Source: Prochlorococcus sp. AG-363-A16
Lineage (GTDB): Bacteria; Cyanobacteriota; Cyanobacteriia; PCC-6307; Cyanobiaceae
NCBI GenBank assembly: GCA_003280345.1
Contig: QCFB01000006.1
Span: 16,214-80,213 of the forward strand
Direction of reading: 5' to 3'
DNA: 64,000 bases
In this document: piece by piece, positions 45,583 to 56,887 of the stretch
Layout: every line of letters starts with the position of its first letter
How positions within the stretch are numbered: position 1 is the first letter of the stretch
Translations under genes and position numbers: made by a program
Notes under the pieces: generated by a model
What the model was told of the DNA's origin: nothing
The model's database searches: none
What the model saw: the letters and a program-made list of their open reading frames with translations, nothing else

Positions 45583-46593
45583 CTATCGATTGCTTAGAAG
45601 CCCGTCTCGAAAAGCATCATGAGGAATAGCACCTCGCTTGAGCTCCACTTCCATTTTTAATAGTCGGCTAAGAAGGTTTAGAAATTTCGAGGGGTCGCGT
45701 CCTTGAAGTTGCTTACGCATGACATAAATTCGTTTAGGGTTTGAAATTCCTGCTGCTTTCGCAATCACGGCAACATCTTTTTCGCCTTTACTTTCAAGAA
45801 GGCTGACCCAAAGCCAGCCTCTCACTTGTCCTGTAAGTGTGGAAATAACACGAAGTACTGGTTCACCTGTATTTACAAGAGAATCAAATTTTGAAATTGC
45901 TTCTCCGTAATCCTCTGCTAATAACGAATTGCCTATTTGAAGTGCGTTAGTAGACATACCTCCAATTAATGCATTAACTGTTTTTGCAGTGATTAACAAT
46001 TTTCCTTGCCCAGTATTTTTTTGTATTTTTTCTGCTTCAGCATGCAGAGCAAGCTTATTTAATTCTGAATAAAGTCTAGAACTATCATTGCCTATCGCTT
46101 CAACAAGAGACGTTATTGCTTCTCTCTCTATTTCTAGGCCAAGGCTTTGAGCAGCTTGTTTTACTAATTGGTGCTGACCAGCCTCATCCCAAATTGTTGG
46201 AAGCAAACATTTTGTTTCATATGCTTTTTGAGACTTAACAAGTTTTTGAATGGCTTTAGTTGTCCTGAGCCGACCATCAGGTCTATTTGGATTACTGAGA
46301 ACTAGGTAAGTATTAATTGGAATTATTTCGAGAATTTCTTCAAAGTATTTAGCTAGGTCATTTGAACAACCATTGCAAAATGGACTTCGCTTAACTAAAA
46401 CCAACCTCCCTCCATTGCCAAAAGGAGGGGTGCGAGCTTCATCTAGCGCTTTGTTAGCTTGAAAAATATCAGTGCCATCTAATCGACTCAAATTAATTGT
46501 GATCCATGCAGGATCAATTATTTTTTGAATTAAATTCTCGACAGTACGATCTTGCGCAGCACCATCATCACCCCAGATCAAGTGTATTGGCAT
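45583..46593 (-). CDS. holA: DNA polymerase III subunit delta
   Basis: MPIHLIWGDDGAAQDRTVENL; HolA fold and length. Confidence 0.85.
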   Translation of the reverse strand: MPIHLIWGDDGAAQDRTVENLIQKIIDPAWITINLSRLDGTDIFQANKALDEARTPPFGNGGRLVLVKRSPFCNGCSNDLAKYFEEILEIIPINTYLVLSNPNRPDGRLRTTKAIQKLVKSQKAYETKCLLPTIWDEAGQHQLVKQAAQSLGLEIEREAITSLVEAIGNDSSRLYSELNKLALHAEAEKIQKNTGQGKLLITAKTVNALIGGMSTNALQIGNSLLAEDYGEAISKFDSLVNTGEPVLRVISTLTGQVRGWLWVSLLESKGEKDVAVIAKAAGISNPKRIYVMRKQLQGRDPSKFLNLLSRLLKMEVELKRGAIPHDAFRDGLLSNR

Positions 46594-46633
46594 TAATGCG
46601 CTGAACAGTTGATTGTTTCTGATGATGCCTTAA

Positions 46634-47293
46634 ATGATTGAAGAAAGTAGGCAACAAGTCATGACATTTGATCATCCAATTTTTACTGAGAGCATTCGTT
46701 TAATTAAGGCGGAGTTGGGTCCTACTGGCCTTGACCCTTTACAGCAGCAAGTTCTTGAGAGGTTGATTCATAGCAGTGGTGATTTTGGACTGAAGGACAT
46801 TTTGAAATTCAGTACCGGCGCATGTCAGCAAGGGATTTCTTCATTAATAGCCGGTGCTCCGATTCTTACCGATACGGCAATGGCAGCAGCAGCAGTTTCT
46901 CCTATGGCTTCAAGGACCCTTAAGTCGCAAGTTAGATGTGTTTTGGAGTGGGCGCCTGCCCAAGCTCCTCAAGGTGCTACACGCACGGCAATTGGAATGA
47001 ATTGTGCCTGGGAAGAATTGTCCAAAGAGTTTCAACAGACAAGGTCTCCTATTGTGTTAATTGGTAGCGCACCAAAGGCTCTTGAAACATTATTAGATTT
47101 GATATCTAATGGTGCATTTCGTCCAAGCTTGATCATTGGGATGCCGGTTGGTTTTGTTGGAGTTGCTGAAAGTAAAAGGAGATTATCTGAAAGTGATATA
47201 GCGCAAATTCGACTGGATGGGACAAGAGGGGGTGCGGCTTTGGCTGCTGCATGCATTAATGCTTTATTAAGGGCTGCAAAATTTTCTCAATAA
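46634..47293 (+). CDS. cobH: Precorrin-8X methylmutase
   Basis: ILTDTAMAAAAVS; IGMPVGFVGVAESK. Confidence 0.93.
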   Translation: MIEESRQQVMTFDHPIFTESIRLIKAELGPTGLDPLQQQVLERLIHSSGDFGLKDILKFSTGACQQGISSLIAGAPILTDTAMAAAAVSPMASRTLKSQVRCVLEWAPAQAPQGATRTAIGMNCAWEELSKEFQQTRSPIVLIGSAPKALETLLDLISNGAFRPSLIIGMPVGFVGVAESKRRLSESDIAQIRLDGTRGGAALAAACINALLRAAKFSQ

Positions 47294-47337
47294 ATATCAT
47301 ATATGTTGATTATATTTATTAGTTATAAGGAATAAAA

Positions 47338-50088
47338 TTAATTTTTATTTTCAAGTCTTGTTAATACTTCTCGAGCACGTTTAACTACATCTTGCCTAAC
47401 TCCGGCAAGACGTGCTGCTTCAATTCCATAACTTTGACTGGCTCCACCAGGAGCGACTTTATGCAAAAATAATAATTCTTCTTCAGTCTCTTGCACTAAG
47501 ACTTGATAGTTAGAAATATTTTCTAATGTATCAGATAAGGTATTTAGTTCATGATAGTGAGTGGCAAAGATTGTTCTGCTTTTTATTTCCTTTGCAAGGC
47601 ATTCACTAACAGCCCATGCTATTGATAACCCATCAAAAGTTGCAGTTCCTCGTCCAATCTCATCTAAGAGTACTAAGGAATCAGTAGTTGCTTGATTTAG
47701 GATGAATGCAGTTTCAGCCATCTCAACCATAAATGTTGATTGACCTGAAGCAAGATCATCAACAGCACCTACTCGTGTGCAGATTCGATCTGCAACACTT
47801 AGAGATGCTTTTTTTGCAGGCACCCAGCTTCCAATTTGAGCAAGTAATTGTATTAACCCTACTTGTCGTAAATAACAACTTTTGCCACTTGCATTTGGTC
47901 CGGTAAGGATAATAAGGTCAGTTCCATTGCCTAGATTTATATCATTTGGTTTGAATGATTGACCTGCAAGCATTTGTTCAACTACAGGATGTCTACAATC
48001 TTTCAACTCTATAGAGCGCATGATATTCTCATTTTTATTAGTAAGTATTGTGGGTTGGCAATATGAACAAGTAGCGGCTAGTTCAGCCAAGCCTGCTAAT
48101 GCATCTAGCCCTGCAACTGCTCTCGCAGCTTTACGGATCCCTCTGGCTTGATTGCCAACTTTATCGCGCAAGATGCAAAAAAGTTCATATTCTCGTTGAG
48201 CAGCTCTGGCTTTAATCTGAAAAATTTTTCCCTCTCTTGCCTTTAAATCTGGAGTAATAAATCTCTCTTCATTGGTAAGAGTTTGACGTCTTATCCAGTG
48301 CTCGGGAACTTCTCCTGCTTTTGCTTTGCTAACAGATAGAAAATAGCCAAATGTTCTATGATATTGAAGTCTTAAATTAATATTTTTACTTAACTTTCTT
48401 TCTAAACTTTCTTGACCTTTAAGCCATGCTTCTTGATCATCGATTTGATTCCTAATGCCATCTAATAGTGGATCTATTCCGTCATGAATTAGTCCTCCTT
48501 CCGTAAGACTTAGAGGCGGATTCTTGAAAAGCTGTTCTTTAATTGTGACTGCTAGTTCAATTAGTTTTGGATCAATATTTAATAAGTCGGATGTCCATTT
48601 AGGACCTTCAATGTTTAGTTGCTTAAGTTTCGCGGTTAATAAAGGTAATCGCTCTATGCCATCAGCAATTGCAAGAAGGTCTCTTGCTCCAGCTTGCCCT
48701 GCGCCTGCTCGCCCTGCTAACCGCTCGAGATCGCTCATTGCTCTAAGGAGATTACGGATGCCTTGTCTTAAGGAACGAGTTTCAACAAGCTGATTTATGA
48801 CTGCTTGCCTGGCACGGATTTCTAATGCATTGATAAGAGGGGCTTCTATCCATCTACGCAGACACCTGGCGCCCATCGAAGTTAGCGTTCTGTCGATAGC
48901 CCAAAGGAGTGATCCTTGGAATTGATTATCTCTTTGAGTCGAAGTTATTTCGAGATTTCGTCGTGTTTGCGAATCGAGAATTAATTGTTCATTTTGTAAG
49001 GTGATTTTTGGAAATTCTAATGGTATTTGCTTTACAAAATCTTCATTTTGCTGGTCATAATTCATTGGCTTAGTTTTGCCTAAATAGGCAACCAAACCCC
49101 CTGCAGCCCTTAGTGCTAATGGGAACTCTTGAAGCCCTAGTCCATTAATCGTTTTTATCTTGAAATATCTTTTAAGAGAACACTCAGCTTCCGGCCGGTT
49201 GAATGGAGTTTTGGGTATTTTTGTGAGTTGAATATGCTCTGGACACCAGGCTTTTGTTACGTAGGGCTCACTTTCACCCAGAATAATTTCTGATGCTTCA
49301 ATTTTGGTGAGCTCTTGAGTTAGTAACTCGCTTTCTTTTATTTCAGTGACCAGAAACTCGCCAGTACTTACATCAGCACGAGCTAGGCCGTAAGTGCAGG
49401 ATTCTGTTCCGTTTATTGCTTCTCTTACTAAAGCTACTAACCAGTTATTTCGTCGAGCTTGGAGCATGCCTTCTTCAATAACAGTTCCAGGCGTAAGAAT
49501 TCTCGTTATTCCTCTTTTGAGTAAGGCGCCTTTACTTGGAGTGCTTTCTAGTTGGTCGCATAAGGCAACACTGAGACCTTTATTAATTAGTTCGGAACAA
49601 TAGCGTTCTACAGCGTGGTGAGGTACTCCTGCCATAGGAACTCTGCCTAAGGCCTTTCCAGCTTCTTTCCCAGTCAGTGTGAGTTCTAAAAGTTGGGAAA
49701 GTTTGATTGCATCTTCGAAAAAACATTCAAAAAAGTCTCCTAAGCGATACAGCAAGATCCTTTCAGGACTTTCTTTTTTGAGTTCGACATAATGACGAAG
49801 AACGGGAGTGAGTTGGTCAATTTCGACAAGGCTGTGATGGTGCCAGGCAGGGAGGTCAGTCTCATGTGTGGCTGTGCTTTCAGTTGATTTAGATGAAATG
49901 GAGCTTTTGGGCTCGGTTTCTGTCTTTTTTCTTTTGCGTGGTCGTTTTTTTGCGTCTTGAGTTAGCTCTTTATCAGAAAGGTCTTCTTCTTGGACGGGAG
50001 GGGTACTTATAGAGGCTTTTGAGAGGATGGACGCCTCATGGGAATCTTCAAACAAGCTGCCCTGCAGGGGATCAGCGTTGTTTGCCAT
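47338..50088 (-). CDS. mutS: DNA mismatch repair protein MutS
   Basis: [48 protein letters not shown]. Confidence 0.97.
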   Translation of the reverse strand: MANNADPLQGSLFEDSHEASILSKASISTPPVQEEDLSDKELTQDAKKRPRKRKKTETEPKSSISSKSTESTATHETDLPAWHHHSLVEIDQLTPVLRHYVELKKESPERILLYRLGDFFECFFEDAIKLSQLLELTLTGKEAGKALGRVPMAGVPHHAVERYCSELINKGLSVALCDQLESTPSKGALLKRGITRILTPGTVIEEGMLQARRNNWLVALVREAINGTESCTYGLARADVSTGEFLVTEIKESELLTQELTKIEASEIILGESEPYVTKAWCPEHIQLTKIPKTPFNRPEAECSLKRYFKIKTINGLGLQEFPLALRAAGGLVAYLGKTKPMNYDQQNEDFVKQIPLEFPKITLQNEQLILDSQTRRNLEITSTQRDNQFQGSLLWAIDRTLTSMGARCLRRWIEAPLINALEIRARQAVINQLVETRSLRQGIRNLLRAMSDLERLAGRAGAGQAGARDLLAIADGIERLPLLTAKLKQLNIEGPKWTSDLLNIDPKLIELAVTIKEQLFKNPPLSLTEGGLIHDGIDPLLDGIRNQIDDQEAWLKGQESLERKLSKNINLRLQYHRTFGYFLSVSKAKAGEVPEHWIRRQTLTNEERFITPDLKAREGKIFQIKARAAQREYELFCILRDKVGNQARGIRKAARAVAGLDALAGLAELAATCSYCQPTILTNKNENIMRSIELKDCRHPVVEQMLAGQSFKPNDINLGNGTDLIILTGPNASGKSCYLRQVGLIQLLAQIGSWVPAKKASLSVADRICTRVGAVDDLASGQSTFMVEMAETAFILNQATTDSLVLLDEIGRGTATFDGLSIAWAVSECLAKEIKSRTIFATHYHELNTLSDTLENISNYQVLVQETEEELLFLHKVAPGGASQSYGIEAARLAGVRQDVVKRAREVLTRLENKN

Positions 50089-50247
50089 GGAGGTCCTCTG
50101 CTTGTTTATAGACGCATAGTAAATGCGTGAATTTTTTTGGATGTGAAGCCTCGCGACATATCAAGACAGACTTTGCTCTTAATAAGACCTTTGCGTGTGA
50201 GAATTAATGCAAGCTGAGAGCATTGGCTCCGTCGCAATCAATTCCCC

Positions 50248-50490
50248 ATGCAGTTCCTTTCTGGTATCGCCGCGAACGCCTTGTTGTTCGCTTCTTTGAT
50301 TTTAGTTATTGGGGTTCCAGTTCTTTATATGACCCAAACGGACCCCTCAAATAGACGTAATGGGGCTATTAAAAGAATTGAGATTATTGGTGGTGTTTGG
50401 TTCCACCTAGTTCTCCTTAACGGCTTTATAGCTGAATATGTAGCCCATCAAATTGATGGAGTTACTGGTTACATGGGTCCTCTGGGCTGA
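50248..50490 (+). CDS. psbZ: Photosystem II protein Z-like (Ycf9)
   Basis: Two-TM protein with ALLFASLILVIGVPVLYMTQ, PsbZ-like; mutS-psbZ-ribH context; longer than typical PsbZ. Confidence 0.75.
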   Translation: MQFLSGIAANALLFASLILVIGVPVLYMTQTDPSNRRNGAIKRIEIIGGVWFHLVLLNGFIAEYVAHQIDGVTGYMGPLG

Positions 50491-50669
50491 TTTAACCCAA
50501 GCTTTTTGTTTGAAATTTAAAGTCTCAAATACCTTTTAAAGGTTAGGGGGATGAGATTGCTTTTTTTAATTTCTAAGCTTTCTATAGCTGTAGTTTTCAA
50601 ATTAGTCTGGCCTAAACAGACCTTTAGCTCCTACGTTGGTTAGATTTGCAGATAGTTCTGCTTTGAGAT

Positions 50670-51146
50670 ATGGCCACAATAGAGGGAAGCTTTACTAATG
50701 CGTCAGGTTTACGCATAGCAATAGTTGTCGCACGATTTAATGATTTAGTGACAAGCAAACTTTTGAGTGGTTGCTTGGACTGCTTAATGAGGCATGGAAT
50801 TGATACTTCTCAAGAAAGTGCGCAAATGGATGTTGTGTGGGTTCCAGGGTCTTTTGAATTACCTATTGTTTCGCAGTCATTGGCAAGAAGTGGGCGTTAT
50901 CAAGTTTTAATTACTCTTGGTGCTGTGATTCGAGGAGATACGCCGCATTTTGATGTAGTTGTATCCGAGACTAGTAAGGGAATTGCTTCAGTTTCAAGAG
51001 AGACTAATGTTCCGATTATTTTTGGAGTATTAACTACTGACACAATCCAACAGGCCTTGGAGAGGGCAGGAATCAAGAGCAATCTTGGCTGGACCTATGC
51101 CTTGCAGGCTTTGGAGATGGGGTCATTGATGCATGAACTTAATTAA
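50670..51146 (+). CDS. ribH: 6,7-dimethyl-8-ribityllumazine synthase
   Basis: [39 protein letters not shown]. Confidence 0.96.
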   Translation: MATIEGSFTNASGLRIAIVVARFNDLVTSKLLSGCLDCLMRHGIDTSQESAQMDVVWVPGSFELPIVSQSLARSGRYQVLITLGAVIRGDTPHFDVVVSETSKGIASVSRETNVPIIFGVLTTDTIQQALERAGIKSNLGWTYALQALEMGSLMHELN

Positions 51147-51229
51147 TCAATGTTTACCAGTTAAAGATTCATTGACCAGGACACCTTTGGTAAGGCATGC
51201 TGCTCTCACTACAGAACATTCTCCCTAAT

Positions 51230-51301
51230 GCGGATGTAGCTCAGTGGTAGAGCATCTCCTTGCCAAGGAGAGGGTCGAGAGTTCGAATCTCTTCATCCGC
51301 T
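51230..51301 (+). tRNA. tRNA-Gly (anticodon GCC)
   Basis: Cloverleaf GCGGATG/CATCCGC acceptor, TCTCCTTGCCAAGGAGA anticodon arm, GTTCGAAT T-loop; CCA not encoded. Confidence 0.96.
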
Positions 51302-51309
51302 TTGATTAG

Positions 51310-51337
51310 AGCCCTTTTTTTTAGAAGGGCTTTTTTA
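51310..51337 (+). terminator. Rho-independent terminator after tRNA-Gly
   Basis: AGCCCTT...AAGGGCT stem followed by TTTTTT. Confidence 0.8.
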
Positions 51338-51547
51338 ATGAATAATTATGAATACTTTCAGAGCAATTTTGTTCAGAAAATTTTTCATTCTTGAAAAGAC
51401 AACACAAAAGTTTTAAATAATATTAATAATTAAATATATATAGAATTGTAGTTAATTATGAAAAAAAAGGTTTGTATAGAGAAGGTTTTAGGCTTTTTAA
51501 GAATCAGTAGGAACGCTTGGAATCGATTAATATGATCAATAAAATCT

Positions 51548-51576
51548 ATATAATTAATTAAAAGAATTAATTATAT
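51548..51576. repeat. All-AT inverted repeat 3' of the GNAT gene
   Basis: ATATAATTAATT-AAAAG-AATTAATTATAT, 12-bp perfect stem, 5-nt loop. Confidence 0.75.
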
Positions 51577-51590
51577 GATCGCTTTGCAAG

Positions 51591-52049
51591 TCAAAAGTGA
51601 GTCTTTACTAATAGTGCTTGATTGCTTGATCGCTGGAAACCAAGTTGCTCATAAAAATCGGCACTATTTGTTGTCATCAAATAAATTTTCTCCACCTTTT
51701 TCAAGGATGGCGCATCGAGCAGTGCGTTTACAACCATTCTTCCTAGGCCTTGGCCTTGTAAATCACCTGCTACAACAATGTCCCATAAAACAGCCCTATA
51801 AATGCCATCACTTGTGGCTCGTCCAAAGCCAATCAATCTTTTTCCTCTCCAAAGGCTTATTACGACTGTGCTGCCAGCTAAAACCTTACGTATTTCTTTG
51901 TAGCTTCTACCTTGGGCCCAAAAGGCATGCTTATCAAGCAAAACCTTTAATTTGATTAGGCCTTGGCTGGGTAAGCATCCTGGCCCTAGACCTAGTAATC
52001 GCAGTCCTGGAGAGCCTGGGGCATGCCTTAGGAGTTTTATTTCTGACAT
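51591..52049 (-). CDS. GNAT family N-acetyltransferase
   Basis: LWDIVVAGDLQGQGLGRMVVNALL acetyl-CoA motif; YLMTTNSADFYEQLGF. Confidence 0.88.
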   Translation of the reverse strand: MSEIKLLRHAPGSPGLRLLGLGPGCLPSQGLIKLKVLLDKHAFWAQGRSYKEIRKVLAGSTVVISLWRGKRLIGFGRATSDGIYRAVLWDIVVAGDLQGQGLGRMVVNALLDAPSLKKVEKIYLMTTNSADFYEQLGFQRSSNQALLVKTHF

Positions 52050-52281
52050 TGCTTGTGTTTCGTTTTTAGGTCTTTGTTGCGATGGAATGTATTGCCACCA
52101 AAAGTTTGGGCCTCAATAAGGCTGAGATTATCAATTCACTGCTTAATGAATTTTGAGCTTGGGAAAACTTTGGAAGGGATAAAGAAAAAAAAGCTTTTTT
52201 TATGGCGCTTAAAACTTTTGGGTCGAAGTAAAGGATCGTTCTAGTTAGGCTTAAAGAATATTTCTGGTATTTGCGCAAATC

Positions 52282-55125
52282 ATGCTCAAGCTTTTGCTGG
52301 GAGATCCCAATGCCCGCAAGCTCAAACGGTACCAGCCGATTGTCACTGATATCAATCTGCTTGAAGAGGATGTTTCTCCTTTGAGTGACGATCAACTTCG
52401 AACTAAAACTGCGGAGTTTCGCCAGCGACTTCAAAATGCTTCTACTCCTCAAAATCAAAGAGATTTGTTAGATGAGCTTCTCCCTGAAGCCTTTGCTGTT
52501 GTACGGGAGGCAAGTAAGCGGGTTTTAGGAATGCGTCATTTTGATGTTCAGCTAATTGGTGGAATGGTCTTGCATGAAGGACAAATTGGTGAAATGAAAA
52601 CTGGAGAGGGAAAGACCTTAGTCGCAACATTGCCCAGCTTTCTGAATGCGCTTACAGGTAAAGGTGTTCATGTTGTCACGGTTAATGATTACTTAGCTCG
52701 TCGGGATGCTGAGTGGATGGGGCAGGTACATCGTTTTCTTGGGATGACTGTTGGCTTGATTCAACAAGATATGACTCCAGCTGAGCGCAAGAAAAATTAT
52801 GGTTGTGATATTACTTATGCAACAAATTCAGAGCTTGGATTTGATTATTTACGAGACAATATGGCTACAGATATTAGTGAAGTTGTACAGAGAGAATTTC
52901 AATATTGTGTTATTGATGAAGTGGATTCGATTTTGATAGATGAGGCAAGAACTCCTCTAATAATTTCAGGGCAAATTGAGAGACCTCAAGAGAAATATCA
53001 ACGTGCAGCAGAAGTTGCTTCTGGCCTCCAAAAAGCTGCGGAAATGGGTAAGGATGGCATAGACCCTGAAGGTGATTATGAGGTAGATGAAAAACAAAGA
53101 AGCTGCACACTTACAGATGAAGGTTTTGGCAAAGCAGAGGAAATGTTGGCAGTTTCAGATTTATTTGATCCCTCTGATCCTTGGGCTCATTACATAACTA
53201 ATGCTTTGAAGGCTAAGGAATTATTTATAAGGGATGTGAATTACATTGTGAGAGATGGAGAAGCAGTGATTGTTGACGAGTTCACAGGTCGAGTAATGCC
53301 TGGTCGTCGTTGGAGTGATGGGCAGCATCAGGCGATTGAAGCAAAAGAGCAGTTGAGCATTCAGCCCGAAACACAGACTCTTGCATCAATCACTTATCAG
53401 AACTTTTTCTTGCTTTATCCACGTCTTGCAGGGATGACAGGTACTGCCAAGACAGAAGAAGTTGAGTTTGAGAAAACCTATAAACTTGAAACTTCGGTTA
53501 TTCCTACGAATCAACCTCGTGCACGCCATGATTGGGTTGATCAGGTTTACAAGACAGAACAAGCTAAGTGGAGAGCAGTTGCCAATGAAACTGCTGCAAT
53601 ACATAAGGAAGGTAGACCAGTCCTAGTAGGTACAACAAGTGTTGAGAAAAGTGAGCTTCTTAGTTCTTTGCTTTCTGAGCAGGAAATTCCCCACAATTTA
53701 CTCAATGCAAAGCCAGAGAATGTTGAGCGAGAAGCTGAGATTGTTGCTCAGGCTGGTCGTTCTGGTGCCGTAACTATCGCAACAAATATGGCAGGTAGAG
53801 GTACAGACATCATTCTTGGTGGAAATAGCGATTACATGGCGCGTTTGAAGTTGAGAGAAGTTCTTTTGCCCAGACTTGTACGTCCAGAGGAAGGACATCG
53901 TCCACCTGTCCCATTGCAACGCAATTCTGAACCTGCTGATGGCTTTGGAAAAAATAGTGACTCCTCAATTAAAACTTCTGCAAATGCTCCTAGTGAGGCC
54001 CGTGCGATTGGAAGCCTCTACCCATGTACTTTGACTGATGAAACCGATCAATTCCTTGTGGATTTGGCTCGTGATCTTGTAAGTGCTTGGGGAGATAGAG
54101 CTTTAAGTGTTATTGAACTAGAAGACCGTATTTCCACTGCTGCAGAAAAGGCACCAACAGATGATGCTCAAATTGCTTCTTTAAGGAAAGCAATTTCTTT
54201 GGTTAAGGCTGAATATGACGTGGTTGTTTTGCAAGAAGAAGTTCGCGTTCGTGATGCAGGAGGACTTCATGTAATTGGTACTGAACGGCATGAATCTAGA
54301 CGGGTTGATAATCAACTAAGAGGGCGAGCTGGTCGCCAAGGTGATTTAGGCAGCACCCGATTCTTTTTGTCATTAGGAGATAATTTACTACGAATATTTG
54401 GAGGTGAAAGAGTTGCTGCTTTGATGAATGCCTTCCGAGTAGATGAAGATATGCCTATTGAATCTGGAATGCTGACACGTTCATTAGAGAGTGCTCAAAA
54501 GAAGGTAGAGACTTATTATTATGATATAAGAAAGCAGGTTTTTGAATATGATGAAGTAATGAATAATCAGCGGCGAGCAGTATATTCAGAAAGGCGAAGG
54601 GTCCTTGAAGGACTGGAATTGAAAAAGCAAGTTATAGGATATGGAGAGAGAACAATGAATGATATTGTAGATGCTTATGTTAATCCAGATCTTCCGCCTG
54701 AGGAATGGGATTTAGATCAATTAGTTGCTAAAGTACAAGAATTTGTTTATTTATTAGAAGATTTAAAACCACAACAAATAAAAGGATTGAGTATGGAAGA
54801 GCTTAAGGCATTTTTGCAGGAGCAATTAAGAAATGCCTATGATATTAAAGAAGGGCAGATCGAAGAACAAAGACCTGGACTTATGAGAGAGGCAGAAAGA
54901 TTTTTTATTCTTCAACAGATAGATACACTTTGGCGTGAGCATTTACAAGCAATGGATGCTTTGCGTGAATCAGTTGGTTTAAGAGGTTATGGTCAAAAAG
55001 ACCCTTTAATTGAATATAAGAATGAAGGTTATGATATGTTTTTGGAGATGATGACAAATATGCGGAGAAATGTAATTTATTCAATGTTTATGTTTCAGCC
55101 TGCGCCTCCATCAACCAGCGCTTAA
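52282..55125 (+). CDS. secA: Preprotein translocase subunit SecA
   Basis: [35 protein letters not shown]; cyanobacterial-type insert. Confidence 0.97.
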   Translation: MLKLLLGDPNARKLKRYQPIVTDINLLEEDVSPLSDDQLRTKTAEFRQRLQNASTPQNQRDLLDELLPEAFAVVREASKRVLGMRHFDVQLIGGMVLHEGQIGEMKTGEGKTLVATLPSFLNALTGKGVHVVTVNDYLARRDAEWMGQVHRFLGMTVGLIQQDMTPAERKKNYGCDITYATNSELGFDYLRDNMATDISEVVQREFQYCVIDEVDSILIDEARTPLIISGQIERPQEKYQRAAEVASGLQKAAEMGKDGIDPEGDYEVDEKQRSCTLTDEGFGKAEEMLAVSDLFDPSDPWAHYITNALKAKELFIRDVNYIVRDGEAVIVDEFTGRVMPGRRWSDGQHQAIEAKEQLSIQPETQTLASITYQNFFLLYPRLAGMTGTAKTEEVEFEKTYKLETSVIPTNQPRARHDWVDQVYKTEQAKWRAVANETAAIHKEGRPVLVGTTSVEKSELLSSLLSEQEIPHNLLNAKPENVEREAEIVAQAGRSGAVTIATNMAGRGTDIILGGNSDYMARLKLREVLLPRLVRPEEGHRPPVPLQRNSEPADGFGKNSDSSIKTSANAPSEARAIGSLYPCTLTDETDQFLVDLARDLVSAWGDRALSVIELEDRISTAAEKAPTDDAQIASLRKAISLVKAEYDVVVLQEEVRVRDAGGLHVIGTERHESRRVDNQLRGRAGRQGDLGSTRFFLSLGDNLLRIFGGERVAALMNAFRVDEDMPIESGMLTRSLESAQKKVETYYYDIRKQVFEYDEVMNNQRRAVYSERRRVLEGLELKKQVIGYGERTMNDIVDAYVNPDLPPEEWDLDQLVAKVQEFVYLLEDLKPQQIKGLSMEELKAFLQEQLRNAYDIKEGQIEEQRPGLMREAERFFILQQIDTLWREHLQAMDALRESVGLRGYGQKDPLIEYKNEGYDMFLEMMTNMRRNVIYSMFMFQPAPPSTSA

Positions 55126-55140
55126 CTTTAATTGAATCTT

Positions 55141-55878
55141 TCAAGACTTTTCTCCGAGAAACTCGATGATTTCTCTGTCTTTAAGGCTTTGTGCTTCGCC
55201 AGGGAAAATGTTTTTTGGAATACGCCCTTCAGTTAGATCCTTTAAAGAATTTTTGAGAGTCGAAACTTGATTTTCCAACTCATCAATACGTTCCATCAGG
55301 TTACGAATAACAGTCGCCTCAGCATCTGGAAGTGCTGAGTGAGCAAGTGGATTGATTCTTACCCCACTTTGATGAACTATTCGGCCAGGAATACCTACAA
55401 CAGTACTGTCAGCCTGGACATCACGTACTACTACTGAACCAGCGCCTACTCTTGTATTTGCCCCTATTGAAATAGCACCAAGAACTTTGGCTCCTGCTCC
55501 AATAACAACATTTTCGGCCAAAGTTGGATGTCTTTTCCCACTGTCTTTGCCAGTTCCACCAAGAGTAACGCCTTGGTAAAGCAGGCAACGATTCCCTATT
55601 TCTGCTGTTTCACCAATCACTACTCCCATGCCGTGATCAATAAAAACTCCTTTGCCAATTTTTGCTCCAGGATGTATTTCGATACCTGTTAAGGCTCTGG
55701 TCGCTTGGCTAAGTACACGCGGTAAAAGTGGTAAACCTAGATTCCATAAACCATTGCTGAGTCTATGTATGACTAGTGCTTGGAAACCCGGATAGCAAAG
55801 CAGTATCTCCACCAGGCCTCTAGCGGCTGGATCTCTTTCTTTGATAATTGCGAAGTCGGCCCTAATTGCTTTAAGCAT
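55141..55878 (-). CDS. cysE: Serine O-acetyltransferase
   Basis: GIEIHPGAKIGKGVFIDHGMGVVIGETAEIGN left-handed beta-helix. Confidence 0.95.
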   Translation of the reverse strand: MLKAIRADFAIIKERDPAARGLVEILLCYPGFQALVIHRLSNGLWNLGLPLLPRVLSQATRALTGIEIHPGAKIGKGVFIDHGMGVVIGETAEIGNRCLLYQGVTLGGTGKDSGKRHPTLAENVVIGAGAKVLGAISIGANTRVGAGSVVVRDVQADSTVVGIPGRIVHQSGVRINPLAHSALPDAEATVIRNLMERIDELENQVSTLKNSLKDLTEGRIPKNIFPGEAQSLKDREIIEFLGEKS

Positions 55879-55900
55879 TGGCTCAATTTACTGACGCTTC

Positions 55901-56887
55901 TTAAGCAAGAAGCCCTATTTCCTTTCGGAGTTGTTCAATAGTGGAGTTACTTAGGTAACTCTCTGCACAGTGCACCTGAGGCATTCTCATCAATTGAGAA
56001 CGGTTTTGACGCAAACTGTGCTCAACCATTGGCAGACTAGGACTATCGCAGAGCACATGACTTGCTGCCCTTAGAAGAGCAAGTAATCGACTGCCTACAT
56101 CTGGGGTTGCTGTCATTAGTAAAAGTTCATTTCCTCTCATGCTGTGAAGGATTACTTCTGCAGCTCTGAGTATTCCTGGGCTAATGCTTACGAGCCCAAC
56201 ACAGCTTCCTGGTCGTAGTTCCTTTAGCATTGCTAATTCCTGACGAAAGTCGCTTAGATCAACTGCTACAGCCCTTACACCATGTCGTTTGGCTAATTCT
56301 TCTAAAGGTTGTAAAAAATATCGACTGGTTACCACGGTGCCATTGCTGGAACTCTCAAGAACACTTTCGAGTTCTTCCATTGGCACGACCTCAACAGGTA
56401 CTTCAAGACTTGGTGCCAGTTCCTCGGCAATTAGTAATGATGCGCCAATATCTTCTCTAGGAGTACTTACCAATACTCTTGCGCCACAACGTAAACGCCA
56501 GTCAATCTCTCGCGTTAAAAGCTCGCGTGTTTGCTGAAGTGTGCAGCCTGCATTAAGAAGTCCATCAACGCATTTTCTGACTTCTTGATCTAAGTCTTTG
56601 ACGCCTCGATTGCGAATATTGGGTGATGAACGAATTTCACGTTGTTTTTGTTGATCTCTTACATAAATGCCTGAACCTGCTATCGCTTCAACAACCCCAT
56701 CGGTTTCTAGTTGGCGGTAAACCTTACTAATGGTGTTGCGATGAAGACCTGTTTGCATAGCTAGCTGTCTAGTACTAGGCAGTCGGTGGCCTGGAGGGTA
56801 ATGACGTGCTGCTATGGCAAAACAGATCTGGTTGTAAAGCTGGCTCGATGCAGGAATGTCGCTTTCTTGCTGAATATGGAATCGCAC
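55901..56887 (-). CDS. GntR-family transcriptional regulator
   Basis: YPPGHRLPSTRQLAMQTGLHRNTISKVYRQLETDGVVEAIAGSGIYV winged HTH; non-aminotransferase C-terminus. Confidence 0.9.
   Translation of the reverse strand: MRFHIQQESDIPASSQLYNQICFAIAARHYPPGHRLPSTRQLAMQTGLHRNTISKVYRQLETDGVVEAIAGSGIYVRDQQKQREIRSSPNIRNRGVKDLDQEVRKCVDGLLNAGCTLQQTRELLTREIDWRLRCGARVLVSTPREDIGASLLIAEELAPSLEVPVEVVPMEELESVLESSSNGTVVTSRYFLQPLEELAKRHGVRAVAVDLSDFRQELAMLKELRPGSCVGLVSISPGILRAAEVILHSMRGNELLLMTATPDVGSRLLALLRAASHVLCDSPSLPMVEHSLRQNRSQLMRMPQVHCAESYLSNSTIEQLRKEIGLLA

Noticed and set aside
51459-51536. 25-codon ORF (MKKKVCIEKVLGFLRISRNAWNRLI)
   Set aside because: Very short, AT-rich context, no supporting signal.
51575-51955. 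126-aa plus-strand ORF antisense to the GNAT gene
   Set aside because: Fully antisense to a recognisable acetyltransferase; no protein-like features.
52066-52458. 130-aa minus-strand ORF across the secA start
   Set aside because: Overlaps the conserved SecA N-terminus and a non-coding leader; likely chance.
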